Assembly (NCBI RefSeq): GCF_026898155.1
Contig: NZ_CP114029.1
Span: forward strand, 1,371,501 to 1,435,500
Length of the DNA: 64,000 bases
Reading direction: 5' to 3'
Origin: Jiella pelagia
Lineage (GTDB): Bacteria > Pseudomonadota > Alphaproteobacteria > Rhizobiales > Rhizobiaceae
The position numbers and the translations under genes are program-made. A model generated the notes under the pieces. That model was given only the letters and a program-made list of their open reading frames with translations, was not told where the DNA came from and did not search any database. Within the stretch, counting starts at the first letter, position 1. Each line of letters begins with the position of its first letter. Below are positions 19,676-33,442 of the stretch, piece by piece.

Positions 19676-19853
19676 GCTGCGCTTCCTTTCCTGATGCTTG
19701 TGGCCGTTCCAAACAGACCACGTTTTATCATCAGCTCGAAGCGCAGCACCTTACTCCCACCTCGGAGGATGGGCTCGAGCCGAATACCCCATCTGACTCA
19801 GATTTGGTGCAGTTGAGGAGCGAACTGCCGCTTTCCGGGAGGAGATCGCCATC

Positions 19854-21206
19854 ATGCCCACTACCATCTCGCTGTCTTCGCTGATTCCGGCCGGTCTGTC
19901 CGTCGAGCAGTTTGAAATCTGCGACGGCATTCTGATGGTAACCGCGCTGGCCAGGAACAGGCAGGCGACCTGCCCATGCTGCTCTTCACCATCGCGGCGG
20001 GTTCACAGCCGATATGTCCGGCATGTGATGGACCTGCCGACGAACGGACGATCCATTCGGTTACGGCTGATCACCCGTCGGTTTCGGTGTGACGTTGAGA
20101 CCTGCCGGCGCAAGATCTTCGCCGAACGCTTCGGCGATGACATCGTCGCCGAGCGGGCCCGGCGCACCGGCCGGATGGAGTGCATCGTCCATCACCTTGG
20201 CCTGGCCCTCGGCGGCCGCCCGGCCGCCAGCTTCGCCAGGCGTTTGATGATGCCGGTCAGCAACGACACGCTGCTGCGCGTGGTTCGCCGGCGGGCAAGG
20301 CAGCAAGAGGATTGCTTAAAGATCGTCGGCATCGACGACTTCGCGTTCCGACGGAATCACCGCTACGGCTCGATCGTCTGTGACCTGCAGAGGCGTCGGA
20401 TCGTAAAGCTCCTGCCGGATCGAGAGATCGCCACGGTTGCCGCCTGGCTGAGCGATCACCCGGAGATCGAGTTCGTTTCCCGGGATCGCGGTGGCGGTTA
20501 TCGCGAAGCAGCGGCAAAGGCGCTCCCGAATGCTGTACAGATCGCCGATCGCTGGCATCTGATGGAAAACGCCAGTGCCGCTTTCGTCGACACGGTGAAG
20601 AAGTCCATGAAGCCGATCCGCGCCGCTCTCGGTGCGACGATCATCGACCCGAAGCTCCTGACATCGGCCGAACAGCTCCAGTACGAGGGCTATCTGCGCC
20701 GGGAAGAGACCAACGAAACCGTGGCGGCTCTTGCCGCTGATGGCGTCTCCATAAAGGAAATCGTCCGAAGGACGGGGCGGAGCCGTGGTCTGGTTCGGCA
20801 GATCGTCCGCGGCGAGCGGACCGACGTCTTTCGCTGTCGGCAGGGCTCTCTCGATCCGCATCTTCCCTTTCTCGATGCGCAGTGGGAAGCGGGTTGCCGG
20901 ATTGGCGCCGAACTCTGGCGCCGCCTGCGAGCCAAAGGCTTCGCGGGATCGCTCCGCGTCGTTGGCGAATGGGCGACACGGCGTCGGCGGTCGGAGACAA
21001 TGTCGGCGTCCGAGGCTCCGCAGAGTTCCCTCAGCCAGAACGGTTGCGCGCTTGATGACGCTGAAGCGGGATCATCTGACCAAGGCGGAGACCGTCACGG
21101 TTGCCGCGATCGAGGCCGGCATTCCGGCACTCGCCGACACGAGAGCCTTGGTCGACCGCTTTCACCTGATGATCCGCAGTCGTGCAGTCGCCGAACTGGA
21201 GGCCTG
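19854..21206 (+). pseudogene. ISL3-family transposase, truncated by an IS21 element
   Basis: The protein begins MPTTISLSSLIPAGLSVEQF and has the N-terminal zinc finger (TCPCCSSPSRRVHS), then CDVETCRRKIFAERF and the DDE core (GIDDFAFRRNHRYGSIVCDL, SRDRGGGY). The frame breaks at 21012-21018 (GAGGCTC); deleting one G gives SASELRRVPSARTVARLMTLK and continues to AVAELEA. At about 21207 the coding sequence runs into the terminal TGTGTAGG of the IS21 element and stops. The C-terminal last part (about 90 residues compared with the full ISL3 copy at 48.1 kb) is missing. The protein is a different subgroup from the copy at 48.1 kb. Confidence 0.8.
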
Positions 21207-21320
21207 TGTGTAGGGCGGTGAGAAAGTAGGCCACGAAGCGGCGCTGATCGGGGCTGCCGCGCCGGAGTAAAATCCGGCCAGTGGTTAGGCTGTTTTCCTT
21301 TGTCGGGAGAGCGGCCGGGA

Positions 21321-22820
21321 ATGTTTGCCGTGGAAGTCTACGCCTCCGTGCGCCGTTTCGTTCATCTCGAGGGCAACAGTCAGCGCGAGGCGGCGAAGGT
21401 CTTTGGCCTGAGCCGCGATACGGTTTCGAAGATGTGCCGGTTCTCGGTTCCACCTGGGTATACGCGAACGAAGCCGGTTGGAAAGCCGAAGCTCGGCACG
21501 CTCCTGCCGATGATCGACGCGATTCTGGAGGCGGATCGCATGGCGCCGGTCAAGCAGCGCCATACCGCCAAGCGGATCTTCGAGCGGCTTCGCGACGAGT
21601 ATGGTTATGGCGGCGGGCTGACGGTGGTGAAGGATTATGTCCGGATCGCCCGCGGCCGCCAGCGCGAGACCTTCGTGCCGTTGGCGCACCCGCCCGGCCA
21701 TGCGCAGGCCGACTTCGGCGAGGCGATCGGCGTGATCGGCGGCGTCCGGCAGAAGATCCACTTCTTCTGCATGGATCTGCCGCACTCGGACGCGCCGTTC
21801 GTGAAGGCCTATCCGGCCGAGACGACGGAAGCGTTCCTCGACGGTCACGTGTCGGCCTTCGACTTCTTCGGCAAAGTGCCGCTGTCGATCCTCTACGACA
21901 ACACCACGCTGGCGGTGGCGAAGATCTGCGGCGACGGTCGCCGTGAGCAGAACCGGGCCTTCACGGAACTCCAGAGCCACTACCTCTTCGCCGATCGCTT
22001 CGGCCGCCCTGGAAAGGGGAACGACAAAGGCAAAGTCGAGGGGCTGGTGAAGTACGTCCGGTCGAACTTCATGACGCCGATCCCGCATGCAGCGAGCTTT
22101 GATGACCTGAACGCCATGCTGGCCGAGCGATGCCGCCGACGGCAAGGCGAACGGGCCGGACGCCATAACGAGACGATCGGCGAGCGGCTCGTCGCCGATC
22201 TGGCGGCCTTCAAGGACCTGCCGGCGACACCGCTCGAGCCGTGCGAGAAGCGGATCGCCCGGGTCTCGTCGACCTCGCTGGTCCGATACCGGTGCAACGA
22301 CTACTCGGTCCCGACGACCTACGGCTTCCGGGATGTCCTGGTAAAGGCCTTCGTCGACGAGGTGGTGATCCTGTGTGGCGGCGAGGAAATCGCCCGCCAT
22401 CGGCGCGACTATCGCACCGGGACCTTCGTCTTCGACCCGTTGCACTACCTGGCGCTGATCGAGACCAAGCCGAACGCGCTCGACCAGGCCGCGCCACTCC
22501 AGGGCTGGGATCTGCCGGAAGCCTTCCAGCATCTTCGCCATCTCCTGGAAGCCCGCATGGGCAACCGCGGCAAACGGGAGTTCATCCAGGTGCTGCGGCT
22601 GATGGAGACGATACCGATGCCGATCGTCACCGACGCGGTGACGGAAGCGATCCGGCTCGGGGCCATCGGGTTCGATGCCATCAAGCTGATCGCTCTCGCC
22701 CGGATCGAGCACCGCCCTGCGCGTCTCGATCTGGCGGCCTATCCGCATCTGCCGAAGATGGACGTCAGGACGACGGCCGCGGCTGACTACGCCGTCCTCA
22801 TTCCCGGGCGGGCGGCATGA
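21321..22820 (+). CDS. istA: IS21-family transposase IstA (element A)
   Basis: This is the DDE transposase of IS21. The N terminus (MFAVEVYASVRRFVHLEGNS then QREAAKVFGLSRDTVSKM) is the helix-turn-helix. The catalytic core has HPPGHAQADFGEAIGVIGG (first Asp), LSILYDNTTLAV (second Asp) and GNDKGKVEGLVKYVRSNF (Glu). The C-terminal Mu-like beta part contains RVSSTSLVRYRCNDYSVP. About 500 residues, a normal length, with no frame break. Its stop overlaps the istB start by four bases. It is clearly different from the two IstA proteins at 26-30 kb. Confidence 0.9.
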   Translation: MFAVEVYASVRRFVHLEGNSQREAAKVFGLSRDTVSKMCRFSVPPGYTRTKPVGKPKLGTLLPMIDAILEADRMAPVKQRHTAKRIFERLRDEYGYGGGLTVVKDYVRIARGRQRETFVPLAHPPGHAQADFGEAIGVIGGVRQKIHFFCMDLPHSDAPFVKAYPAETTEAFLDGHVSAFDFFGKVPLSILYDNTTLAVAKICGDGRREQNRAFTELQSHYLFADRFGRPGKGNDKGKVEGLVKYVRSNFMTPIPHAASFDDLNAMLAERCRRRQGERAGRHNETIGERLVADLAAFKDLPATPLEPCEKRIARVSSTSLVRYRCNDYSVPTTYGFRDVLVKAFVDEVVILCGGEEIARHRRDYRTGTFVFDPLHYLALIETKPNALDQAAPLQGWDLPEAFQHLRHLLEARMGNRGKREFIQVLRLMETIPMPIVTDAVTEAIRLGAIGFDAIKLIALARIEHRPARLDLAAYPHLPKMDVRTTAAADYAVLIPGRAA

Positions 22821-23696
22821 CCGACAAGTCGACACCCGACACCATGCCGAGGGGAACGACGGGCGGCACGCCGCAGGTCCTGCTCGCCCACCACCTCAAG
22901 CAGTTGAAGCTGCCGACGGTACTGCGGGAACATGACAAGGTCGCTCGTGAATGTGCCCGCGACGGCGTCGACCATTCCCGTTACCTGCTGCGCCTGATCG
23001 AGCTGGAACTGATCGACCGGGAGCGGCGGACGGTCGAGCGCCGGATCAAGGCAGCACGGTTCCCGGCCGTCAAAAGCTTCGACACCTTCGACTTCACCGC
23101 GATCGCGACCCTCAACAAGATGCTGGTGCTGGAACTGGCGCGGTGCGAGTTCATCCTTCGCCGGGAGAACGTGATCGCGCTGGGCAATTCCGGCACGGGC
23201 AAGACGCACGCCGTCCTGGCTCTCGGCCTGGCCGCCTGCCAGAAGGGCTTCACCGTCGCCTTCACGACCGCCGCCGCGCTCGTCCATCAACTTATGGAAG
23301 CCCGCGACGAACGTCGTCTCCTGAAGACGCAGCGCGATCTGCAATCCGTCAAATTGCTGATCGTCGACGAGGCTCGGCTACGTGCCGCTGTCGCCCACGG
23401 GCGCCGAGCTTCTGTTCGAAGTCTTCTCCCAGCGATACGAGCGGGGTTCGACGATTGTGACCTCAAACCTGCCCTTTGAAGACTGGACAAGCGTCCTGCA
23501 TTCCGAGCGGCTGACCGGCGCGCTGCTGGATCGCCTCACGCATCACGTCCACATCCTGACGATGAACGGCGACAGCTACCGGCTCAAGCAGTCGTCGGGC
23601 CGCCGCCGTTCTTCTGCCGTCGACAAACCGGCGGAGCAAAACCAGGCCACCGGCGACGCCGTCGATCCGGACACCGGCGAAATCTCCGCAACCTGA
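22817..23696 (+). CDS. istB: IS21-family ATP-binding helper IstB (element A, one-base frame break)
   Basis: IstB is the AAA+ helper ATPase that assembles IstA on target DNA. Walker A is GNSGTGKTHAVLAL near residue 126 and Walker B is LLIVDE near residue 185. The frame breaks right after Walker B at 23369-23375 (GAGGCTC). Deleting one G gives VDELGYVPLSPTGAELLFEV and restores the rest (SQRYERGSTIVTSNLPFEDW, sensor 1) to the stop at 23694. Corrected length is about 292 residues. A 40-bp perfect palindrome follows at 23714. Confidence 0.87.
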
Positions 23697-23713
23697 TCCT
23701 CCATCCTGATCGC

Positions 23714-23753
23714 CGACGTACGAAGGGGCCCGATCGGGCCCCTTCGTACGTCG
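23714..23753 (+). terminator. 40-bp perfect palindrome after istB
   Basis: Every base from 23714 to 23753 is mirrored around the central GATC; the arms start CGACGTACGAAGGGGCCC. The RNA would form an extremely stable hairpin, so it may end istAB transcription. There is no T-run after it. It lies inside the element, about 65 bases before the right end, so it could also block read-through from outside. Confidence 0.5.
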
Positions 23754-23819
23754 CGCCTGCCATCGCCGTGGCCGACTCTTACTCCGCCCAACTGGCCTGG
23801 AATTGCTCCGTCGTTGACA

Positions 23820-24164
23820 CCGTCCTGCTTGCCGGTGCCGCCGCAGAGCCTCGAGATCCTCGGCGAGCGCGGCGACGGCGCAGGCGGGAAGGATGGAAGC
23901 GACCTGCAGTTGGCGACCAAGATCGCGGCCGGCCTTGAATGCTCGCATGGGCTCGGGAGTAGCCTCGTCTACAGGTCGCCCGCGGGGGACAATGTTCTTC
24001 AGGGGCTGCTGCTTCGAGATCCCTCTCTCCCCACAGCCGTTCACGAGATCCTCGCTGCCTGCCTAGATCGGGCTCGGGCCCTGGTGCGCGAGCGGCGCGC
24101 CGAGCTGGAGGAGGCTGCGCAAGTTCTTGCAAGCGGCTCATCACTGATTCAGCGCGATAAATAG
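23820..24164 (+). pseudogene. FtsH-like peptidase (M41), C-terminal fragment
   Basis: About 110 residues remain: GAGGKDGSDLQLATKIAAGLE, then SLVYRSPAGDNVLQGLLLRDPSL and a helical end with RARALVRERRAELEEAAQVL. This matches the C-terminal end of FtsH-like AAA metallopeptidases (alternating small-residue helix, a Y/W-x-P step, then RA-x-x-L-x-x-xR). The ATPase domain and the zinc site are absent because the IS21 element ends at 23819. No N-terminal counterpart is present in this window. Confidence 0.6.
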
Positions 24165-24305
24165 CTCTGCTCGACTCTTGGCCCAACCCGAGCGGAGATG
24201 ATTTCCGCTCTGCGCCCCACTCGGCCGTTCGGCGTTACTGGGAATGAACCGGAAAGCTGACTTATCGATCCATAAAGTCATCGAACCGGCGTTCGGTGTT
24301 CGGTA

Positions 24306-24719
24306 ATGGTGATTGTGTACTGTGATTGTGTGAGCGAGCTTGGACCAACACTTGAAGATTTGCATGCCGAGATAGGCAGGACGCTCTTGGTATGGGGCTG
24401 GCTTGAAGGTGAAATGATCGACGCCAAAATAAATTGGCGCAACGTCTCCCCCGAGATGGCGACGGAGCCGCTCAAAACGTTCCTGCTCGACCTCGTGGAA
24501 CCCCGGAACGTACGCAACGCTATTGCCCACGGGCTCGCTTCCGCCCACAGCAATCCGTGGGAGGCAGGCTTCGAACCTTATGTCACCTGCAGGAATTTTG
24601 ACGCGGGCGTAAGAAGAATAACACTAGGTGATCTGCGTCGAACACAATCGCAGCTTCAGAGCCTTCGAAATGTATTGCGGGAGTTTGCCCCGCCGATGAC
24701 CATCAAATCTCGACGATGA
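24306..24719 (+). CDS. Small HEPN-like protein
   Basis: This 137-residue protein is mostly helical. It carries EPRNVRNAIAHG around residue 65, which contains RNAIAH, an R-x4-H motif as in HEPN ribonucleases, where Arg and His form the active site. The first part (LHAEIGRTLLVWGWLEGEMID) is a helix of the type that begins HEPN folds. I do not recognise a named family. HEPN proteins often act as RNA-cleaving toxins, but no antitoxin gene is beside it. It is tail-to-tail with the RES gene, 300 bases away. Start ATG 24306 has no strong ribosome site. Confidence 0.55.
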   Translation: MVIVYCDCVSELGPTLEDLHAEIGRTLLVWGWLEGEMIDAKINWRNVSPEMATEPLKTFLLDLVEPRNVRNAIAHGLASAHSNPWEAGFEPYVTCRNFDAGVRRITLGDLRRTQSQLQSLRNVLREFAPPMTIKSRR

Positions 24720-25019
24720 CAATTGGAGTGCTCGGCGCCCATGACAGTATTTCGAGGCGGATCTTTAAGCTTCTCGAAAGCCATCTTCATCCAATTCACT
24801 AGATTTTTCCAGCCGTCACTTATTGTCATCCTCTAGTATAGACTTTGAAACGCACGCGCGTCCTTAATTTTTACTACAATCGTTTCGCCGCTCTTTGATG
24901 TAGTGCATGAATTATCTCGAGACTTAAACTCATCCCACCAGCATCAGGCAGAATTTATGCTTTATCCCCTCCTTCTAAGAGCTACAGTTCGGAAACATTA
25001 TGCATGGGATACCATCGCT
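24720..25019. other. AT-richer non-coding gap
   Basis: I see no gene, RNA or clear terminator in these 300 bases between two convergent genes. Base composition is noticeably richer in A and T than the surrounding DNA, as in the two genes themselves, which suggests that this stretch came from elsewhere. Confidence 0.4.
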
Positions 25020-26102
25020 TCAAAGACGTCTATCTGCTGGCAGGCCAACTGACTGTTCGACGCTTTTCAGCGTGACGATCTCCTCGATCCGCAGCGGCGG
25101 GGCGAGTAACACGAGGTTATTACCGCACGTGCGTTTCGTCGAACGATATCTGATCGCTTCGAAACCGGCTGCACGAGCACAGTCGGCAACAAATCGTGAG
25201 AAAACATATTGTCTCTTGAGCCAGCCCTCATCGCTTAGTGGTGCGGCTAGCAGCGCTGATTCTGCCAAAGGCGCCATCACCTCGAAGCTTGGGGTATCCT
25301 CCTCAATGTCAACCAAGTCGAGGAAGACGAGAGGGCAGGACGTCACGAGTTCAGCTATGTAGCACGGGCTCTCAGGCGTTCCGATTTCCGCCCCTGCGAC
25401 CTCCCGTGTACTGGCCAGATAGAACATTGGCGTGCCGGCGTGATTAAAACGCCCTTCGCCGACCAATCGTGAGGGCGGTGGTGCATAAGCAGCGATGCTG
25501 TTGGGGTCTTGGCCTGAGGAAATGATGCTGGATGCGAGACGCGCCCGGAACATCGATACGCCAGGGGCGAGCGTACTGGCGCTCTCAACCGCGCTCCGAA
25601 TAGTCGCCAGCACCCGCTGGGCGAAAGGGTGTTCGAGCAGCAAGAAAGGCGTGTCGTTCCCGATTGTCAGAAGTTCGTCAATTTCTTGTTCAATTGTCTC
25701 GATATCGCTGAAAAGGTGCTCATAAATCCAAATATATCCTACAGCGAAATCGTTACATCGTGGGCAGCGAACGAAATGACGAAGTGTAGAGATTTCGGCC
25801 GGACTCCAGATGCCTGGAAGTCGTGTGTTGTCCACCGCGTAAAAAACGTCCATTGACTGCGTCTGGAAGTCCATGTTGCGGAACGCAACATCCGGCCAAT
25901 ACGATTGAAATTTATCGAAACATAGGTCGCAACAGCAGATGCTGGACGCGAAGTCCGAGTCGATCTCGTCGGAAAGCGCATCGTTGAATGACTCTATATC
26001 ATCGAACGTAACACTCAGAAACGGGCCTACAGTCTCTTCCGGGATTAGAAATTCATGGGGTGTCTTATCGGTAATCCAACGGAGACCATCTGGCTTCTGC
26101 AT
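25020..26102 (-). CDS. RES-domain protein with N-terminal zinc-finger-like region
   Basis: The C-terminal half is a RES domain: SMFRARLASS (Arg), then PPPSRLVGEGRFNHAGTPMF and ASTREVAGAEIG (the Arg-Glu core), followed by a Ser/Thr-rich YRSTKRTCGNNLVL. RES proteins are NAD phosphorylases that deplete NAD, usually toxins paired with a Xre antitoxin. Here the protein is 360 residues, with a roughly 170-residue N-terminal extension holding two Cys clusters (ICCCDLCF and VRCPRCND), probably a zinc site. No Xre-type antitoxin is next to it, unlike standard RES-Xre pairs. It may be a solo defence effector. Confidence 0.75.
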   Translation of the reverse strand: MQKPDGLRWITDKTPHEFLIPEETVGPFLSVTFDDIESFNDALSDEIDSDFASSICCCDLCFDKFQSYWPDVAFRNMDFQTQSMDVFYAVDNTRLPGIWSPAEISTLRHFVRCPRCNDFAVGYIWIYEHLFSDIETIEQEIDELLTIGNDTPFLLLEHPFAQRVLATIRSAVESASTLAPGVSMFRARLASSIISSGQDPNSIAAYAPPPSRLVGEGRFNHAGTPMFYLASTREVAGAEIGTPESPCYIAELVTSCPLVFLDLVDIEEDTPSFEVMAPLAESALLAAPLSDEGWLKRQYVFSRFVADCARAAGFEAIRYRSTKRTCGNNLVLLAPPLRIEEIVTLKSVEQSVGLPADRRL

Positions 26103-26331
26103 TTCGCTTAGTCCCCCGACTGCTTACTGTTTATATCAGCACCAGAATGTTCCATCAGCAATCTTAAAGTCAAAACGAAGCGGCAGGAGCTGTGCGAATG
26201 ATCGTCGGTCCACGCCCAACAAAGGTGCGGCAGCTTACACCGTTCACTCAAAGGAAAGCCGACCTTCCGCTATCGGCCCGGTCCTGCCTAATGCGGACGG
26301 TAAGCATGGCGTGTCCAGCGACATTCGGAAC
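26103..26331. other. Gap between RES gene and IS21-C
   Basis: No gene is supported in these bases. The part nearest the IS would have joined directly to sequence at 31345 before the insertion, where a TniQ-like remnant lies on the minus strand. Confidence 0.4.
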
Positions 26332-26381
26332 GGCCCCTGCGGCGCGACAATCAGCCTGAGAGAGCGCGACAATCAGGATGA

Positions 26382-27044
<663 letters not shown>

Positions 27045-27119
27045 TGAATCTTCCCCAGTTTAGCGCTGTCGCCGGTCTTCCGGGGCGCGCCCCGGAAGAC
27101 CGGCGGCGCGTGATCGCCG

Positions 27120-28402
27120 ATGCTTCTCTCGATGGTCGAGAGAGGGATTTCGGTGATCAAGCTCGGGGAGATGATGATGATCCTGGATTTGCATCGGCAG
27201 GGCCTGTCGATATCGGAGATTGCCAGGCAGACCGGCACCGATCGCAAGACGGTGCGCAAATATATCGAACGGGGACTGGAGGCGCCGGCCTACGGCCCAC
27301 GCAAGCCGCGCCAGGCGGTGATCGATCCCTTCACGGCCTATCTGCGTGAACGGGTCGCAGCCTATCCTGGTCTCACCGGGCGTCGGCTTTTCCGAGAGAT
27401 CAAGGCGATCGGCTACACCGGCGGCTATACCGCCGTGACCGACTTTCTGCGGGATGTCCGCCCGACACCGGAGCGCGGCTTCGAGGTCCGTTTCGAGACG
27501 CCACCGGGCGAGCAGGCCCAGGTCGACTTCGCGCAATTCCACGTCGTCTTCACCGACGAGCCGACGACACCGCGGATCGTCTGGCTGTTCTCGCTGGTGC
27601 TCGGCTACAGCCGGCTGATCTGGGCGCGCTTCGTCGTCCACCAGGATTTGCCAACGGTCCTGCGCTGCCACACGGCCGCCTTCGAGGCGCTGGGCGGTGC
27701 GCCTCGCGAGGTTCTCTACGACAGGATGAAGACCGCGGTGATCGGCGAGGCCGAGACCGGCGGCATCGTCTACAATCGAGCATTGGTCGATCTCGCCCGC
27801 CACTACGGCTTTCATCCCAAAGCCTGCAGACCCTATCGGGCCAAGACCAAGGGGAAGGTCGAGCGGCCCTTCCGCTATATCCGAGAAGACTTCTTCTTGG
27901 CCCGCTCCTTCCGCAATCTCGACGATCTGAACGCGCAGCTCCGCCATTGGCTGGAGACGGTCGCCAATCCAAGAGTTCACGCCACCACCCGGCGCGTCGT
28001 CAACGAGGCCTTCGCCGAAGAGCGGGCGCATCTGCGGCCGTTGCCGCTGGCCCCGTTCCGCTCGGTCCTGAAGCTGGAGAGGCGCATCAGCCGGGAAGGC
28101 ATGGTCAGCGTCGGTGGTAATTTCTACAGCGTGCCCGATGCTACGCGACGAAGGACCGTCGAAGTCCATACGCTGGCCGACGAGGTCCGCATCTTCGAAG
28201 ACGGCACGCTGATCGCCGCCCATCCGGCCCTCGAGGGGCGCCACCAGCGCCGCGTCGAGCCCGGCCATCGCCGGCCCCAGTCGCGACCACGGCGCCAAGG
28301 CTCCAGCGACGGCATTGTCATTCACGGCGCCGGCGACACGGTAGCGCAGCGGCCGCTCGCCTTTTACGAGGCCGTCGGTCGAGCGATCGCGGAGGTCCGC
28401 TC

Positions 28403-28406
<4 letters not shown>
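27120..28406 (+). CDS. istA: IS21-family transposase IstA (element B)
   Basis: 428 residues. The N terminus has the helix-turn-helix LGEMMMILDLHRQGLSISEI followed by ARQTGTDRKTVRKYIERGL. The core has PPGEQAQVDFAQFHVVF (Asp), REVLYDRMKTAVIG (Asp) and KTKGKVERPFRYIREDFF (Glu). The C-terminal Mu-like part is present (REGMVSVGGNFYSVPDATRR). The catalytic triad is intact with no frame break, and the stop overlaps istB by four bases. An alternative start is ATG 27132. Confidence 0.9.
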
Positions 28407-31217
<2,811 letters not shown>

Positions 31218-31344
31218 CGCTCCGCGACAATCAAAATCCCGTCCCTCTTGCGAATGTCGGCCGAGGCGGCGATCATCATCAAACTGCGTCGCCGGATTGC
31301 CATCCTGATTGTCGCGCAGTTCCCATCCTGATTGTCGCGCTACA

Positions 31345-31830
31345 GGCCCCACCGTTTCGGCGAGCTTCCTGTCGAGCAGGGTTTGGAAGAAGGAAGGAAA
31401 CTGGGCCACTCCGGCATGCCCGGCGTCGAGCAGCCTCCGGAACCCTACCTCGGTCTCGAGTGCTCACCGGCCCGCCTTCGACTCGATCGCCAGTTGGCCG
31501 ACGTTCCTGAAGATCTCGACGCCGTTGACCAGGGGCAGGCGGTCGAGAAACGGCACCTTCTCGCGTGCGACGTCGGTCATTCTGCCGACCACGTACCGAT
31601 CGGCTGCGCCCTCCCCCGGCCGCAGTTCCACGGCCTCCGCCTCCGCAAGGCGCCGTCCGCAGTCGCAGGCGCTGAAGGCGAACTGGTTCTTCCACCTCAC
31701 GACGGCACCGCAAGCGCAACGGTCCACCAACCCGACGCCGTGCCGGGGACACTACGTGAGGATCGCCAAGTCCCGCCATGGCCGCCTGAGGCTGCCGGCG
31801 CCCTACTTCTCGTGGAACTTGCTTAGAGCG
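31345..31830 (-). pseudogene. TniQ-like transposition protein, degraded remnant
   Basis: On the minus strand the sequence reads CPRHGVGLVDRCACGAVVRW, then FSACDCGRRL, LDRLPLVNGVEIFRNVGQLA and ETEVGFRRLLDAGHAGVAQF up to KLAETVG at the IS21-C boundary. The H-x-x-x-L-x-x-x-C-x-C and CxCG clusters are the zinc-binding pattern of TniQ/TnsD target-selection proteins. In-frame stops (TAG before CPRHG, TGA after the KAGR step near 31465) show decay. It is distinct from the intact tniQ at 40.4 kb, so it may be left from an older Tn7-like or Tn5053-like element. The family call is moderate. Confidence 0.5.
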
Positions 31831-31879
31831 CGGATTGTCCTATCGCCGGAAGAGGCGGCCTCCTGCTGCCGTCGTTAAC

Positions 31880-33433
31880 CATACATACAGAAAGTGTCCT
31901 CCTCCTCCGGACATCCTCCACGCCTGCGGTAAAGTCCGATCGGGCAAGCCGAACGCTGAGGTAGCAGCGCTACCGCACCCGGGAGCCCGTTTTCCTTCAT
32001 TGAGGGAGGTGACGGCATCAAGAGATCGGAGCAGGAAATCCCGGCTCGAACTGCTCCCCGGTCACTCGGCAGTGGATCCTGATTGTCCCGCGACACCGAT
32101 TTTCAGGACGATGCTGCAGGAAGCGAATCAGGGGCGTCGCGTAAAGCGATCCGGCCCAGACGGGACTCAGAGAAGGGCGCGATCGTTCACGAGAGCGTTA
32201 CCGGCCGCAACGCAGCGCCGGCGCGAGACCTTCGTTCGGTGGTCTTGGCGTAGCCGAAGAAGCGTAGCGCCACTCCAAATGTGAATCCTGCTGGCGCGGG
32301 GCGCACGGCAGGCGCCGCTGGAGGCCGGATCGAATGCTTGCGGAGGCCGGAAATACGGGGGTTCGGCACGAGCGGCCGAAATTGTTGACACATGCGGCCG
32401 CGAAGGACTCATGGATCCAGGGTCCGCGATGCCCGGAACGCCGTCAACAATGACGCGAAGCCTTTCAAAGCAGATTGGGTGAGCCCTCTCATCCGACGCG
32501 AGACACCTGCTCCGACTCTTGTGCAGATTCACGGCTTGGAATACGGCCGAAAAAGCGAGCCATCATCTGAGGCGCGCGAAATGTGTACGGCGAGAAAGGC
32601 GCCATTGAAACGAACGGGCCGGAACAGGGCACTACCCCGGACCGACCCGATCAAAACGCCACCGGGCCGAAAAGCCCGTGTAGACCACCGAGAGCGAGCC
32701 GGATCTCGCAAATCAACTCGTCTCTCGATTCGCTGGGCCACTCGGCCCAACCGGAAACCACAGTCGGCCGCATGCCAGCGACCGGGAGGGTACCCTTATG
32801 TGCAATTAGCCCGGAAGAGCGCGGCAACGCAAGCCCCGTCACCGGCTCACGACTATCCCGGTTAATTCCGGTTCGTCGACGTCAGCCACTAGGGCCGACG
32901 GAACGACCGTCAGAGCCATTGACCCCTTACCGACCGGGCGCGAGTGGCTCGGCCCGGTGAGGCCGACGTTGAGCGCACCCTTCCACGACTAGCACCCGGG
33001 CGTGCGCCCCATCGCTACTCCAGACCATTCAGCTCGCCGCTTCCGGCCACGGAAGCGATGAGAAGACGGCCCGCATGAATGCGGGCCGTCCCCACCGTTG
33101 GAGCGCCGAGCCTAGAAAGCAAGCGCTCCATCCATCGACGTCAAACCCGATAGGAGCCTGCCACCGATGAACCTGTCATATCGAGACTTCCCGAACGCCC
33201 GCAAGGGCTCCGGAGGAACGCCCGCGCTCGCACCTGACGTGGGTAGCGAAATTCCGCGGCTAGCATGCGCAGTGACTTTGGCCGGACTGCTCGGCGGTGC
33301 AGTGCCCGGTTTCGGGGGACACTGCCATGTATCGTGACAGAGCATTTTTGCTTCGGCATCAACCCGAGCGCCGCTTCGGGCTGCGCGCAATCTCAGGCAC
33401 GCCACCAACGGCGGCCTGCTCATCCTTTCGACC
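31880..33433. other. 1.5-kb stretch without a supported gene
   Basis: Several short open frames exist on both strands, but none shows a recognisable family, good ribosome site or normal codon pattern. At 32076-32092 there is ATCCTGATTGTCCCGCG, close to the IS21-C terminal repeat CATCCTGATTGTCGCGC, so this is probably the scar of another IS21-C end. The region lies just before the Tn7-like tnsA and may contain the left end of that transposon, but I could not identify clear TnsB-binding repeats. Confidence 0.4.
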
Positions 33434-33442
33434 GATCTGGGA

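Larger units (their letters stand above)
21207..23819 (+). mobile_element. IS21-family element A
   Basis: It carries an istA-istB pair. The left end begins near TGTGTAGG at 21207 and the right end is TTGACA at 23819. Degenerate repeats typical of IS21 ends are seen inside both tips: GGAGTAAAATCCGGCCAGT near 21264, and reverse-strand GGAGCAATTCCAGGCCAGTT near the right end. It entered the ISL3 transposase on the left, but on the right it abuts an FtsH-like fragment, so the two flanks do not match. A deletion or recombination next to the element removed the rest of the ISL3. I found no target duplication. Confidence 0.7.

Noticed and set aside
31880-33433. Several short open frames on both strands
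   Set aside because: No family pattern, poor start contexts and overlapping frames in both directions; I treat the region as non-coding.
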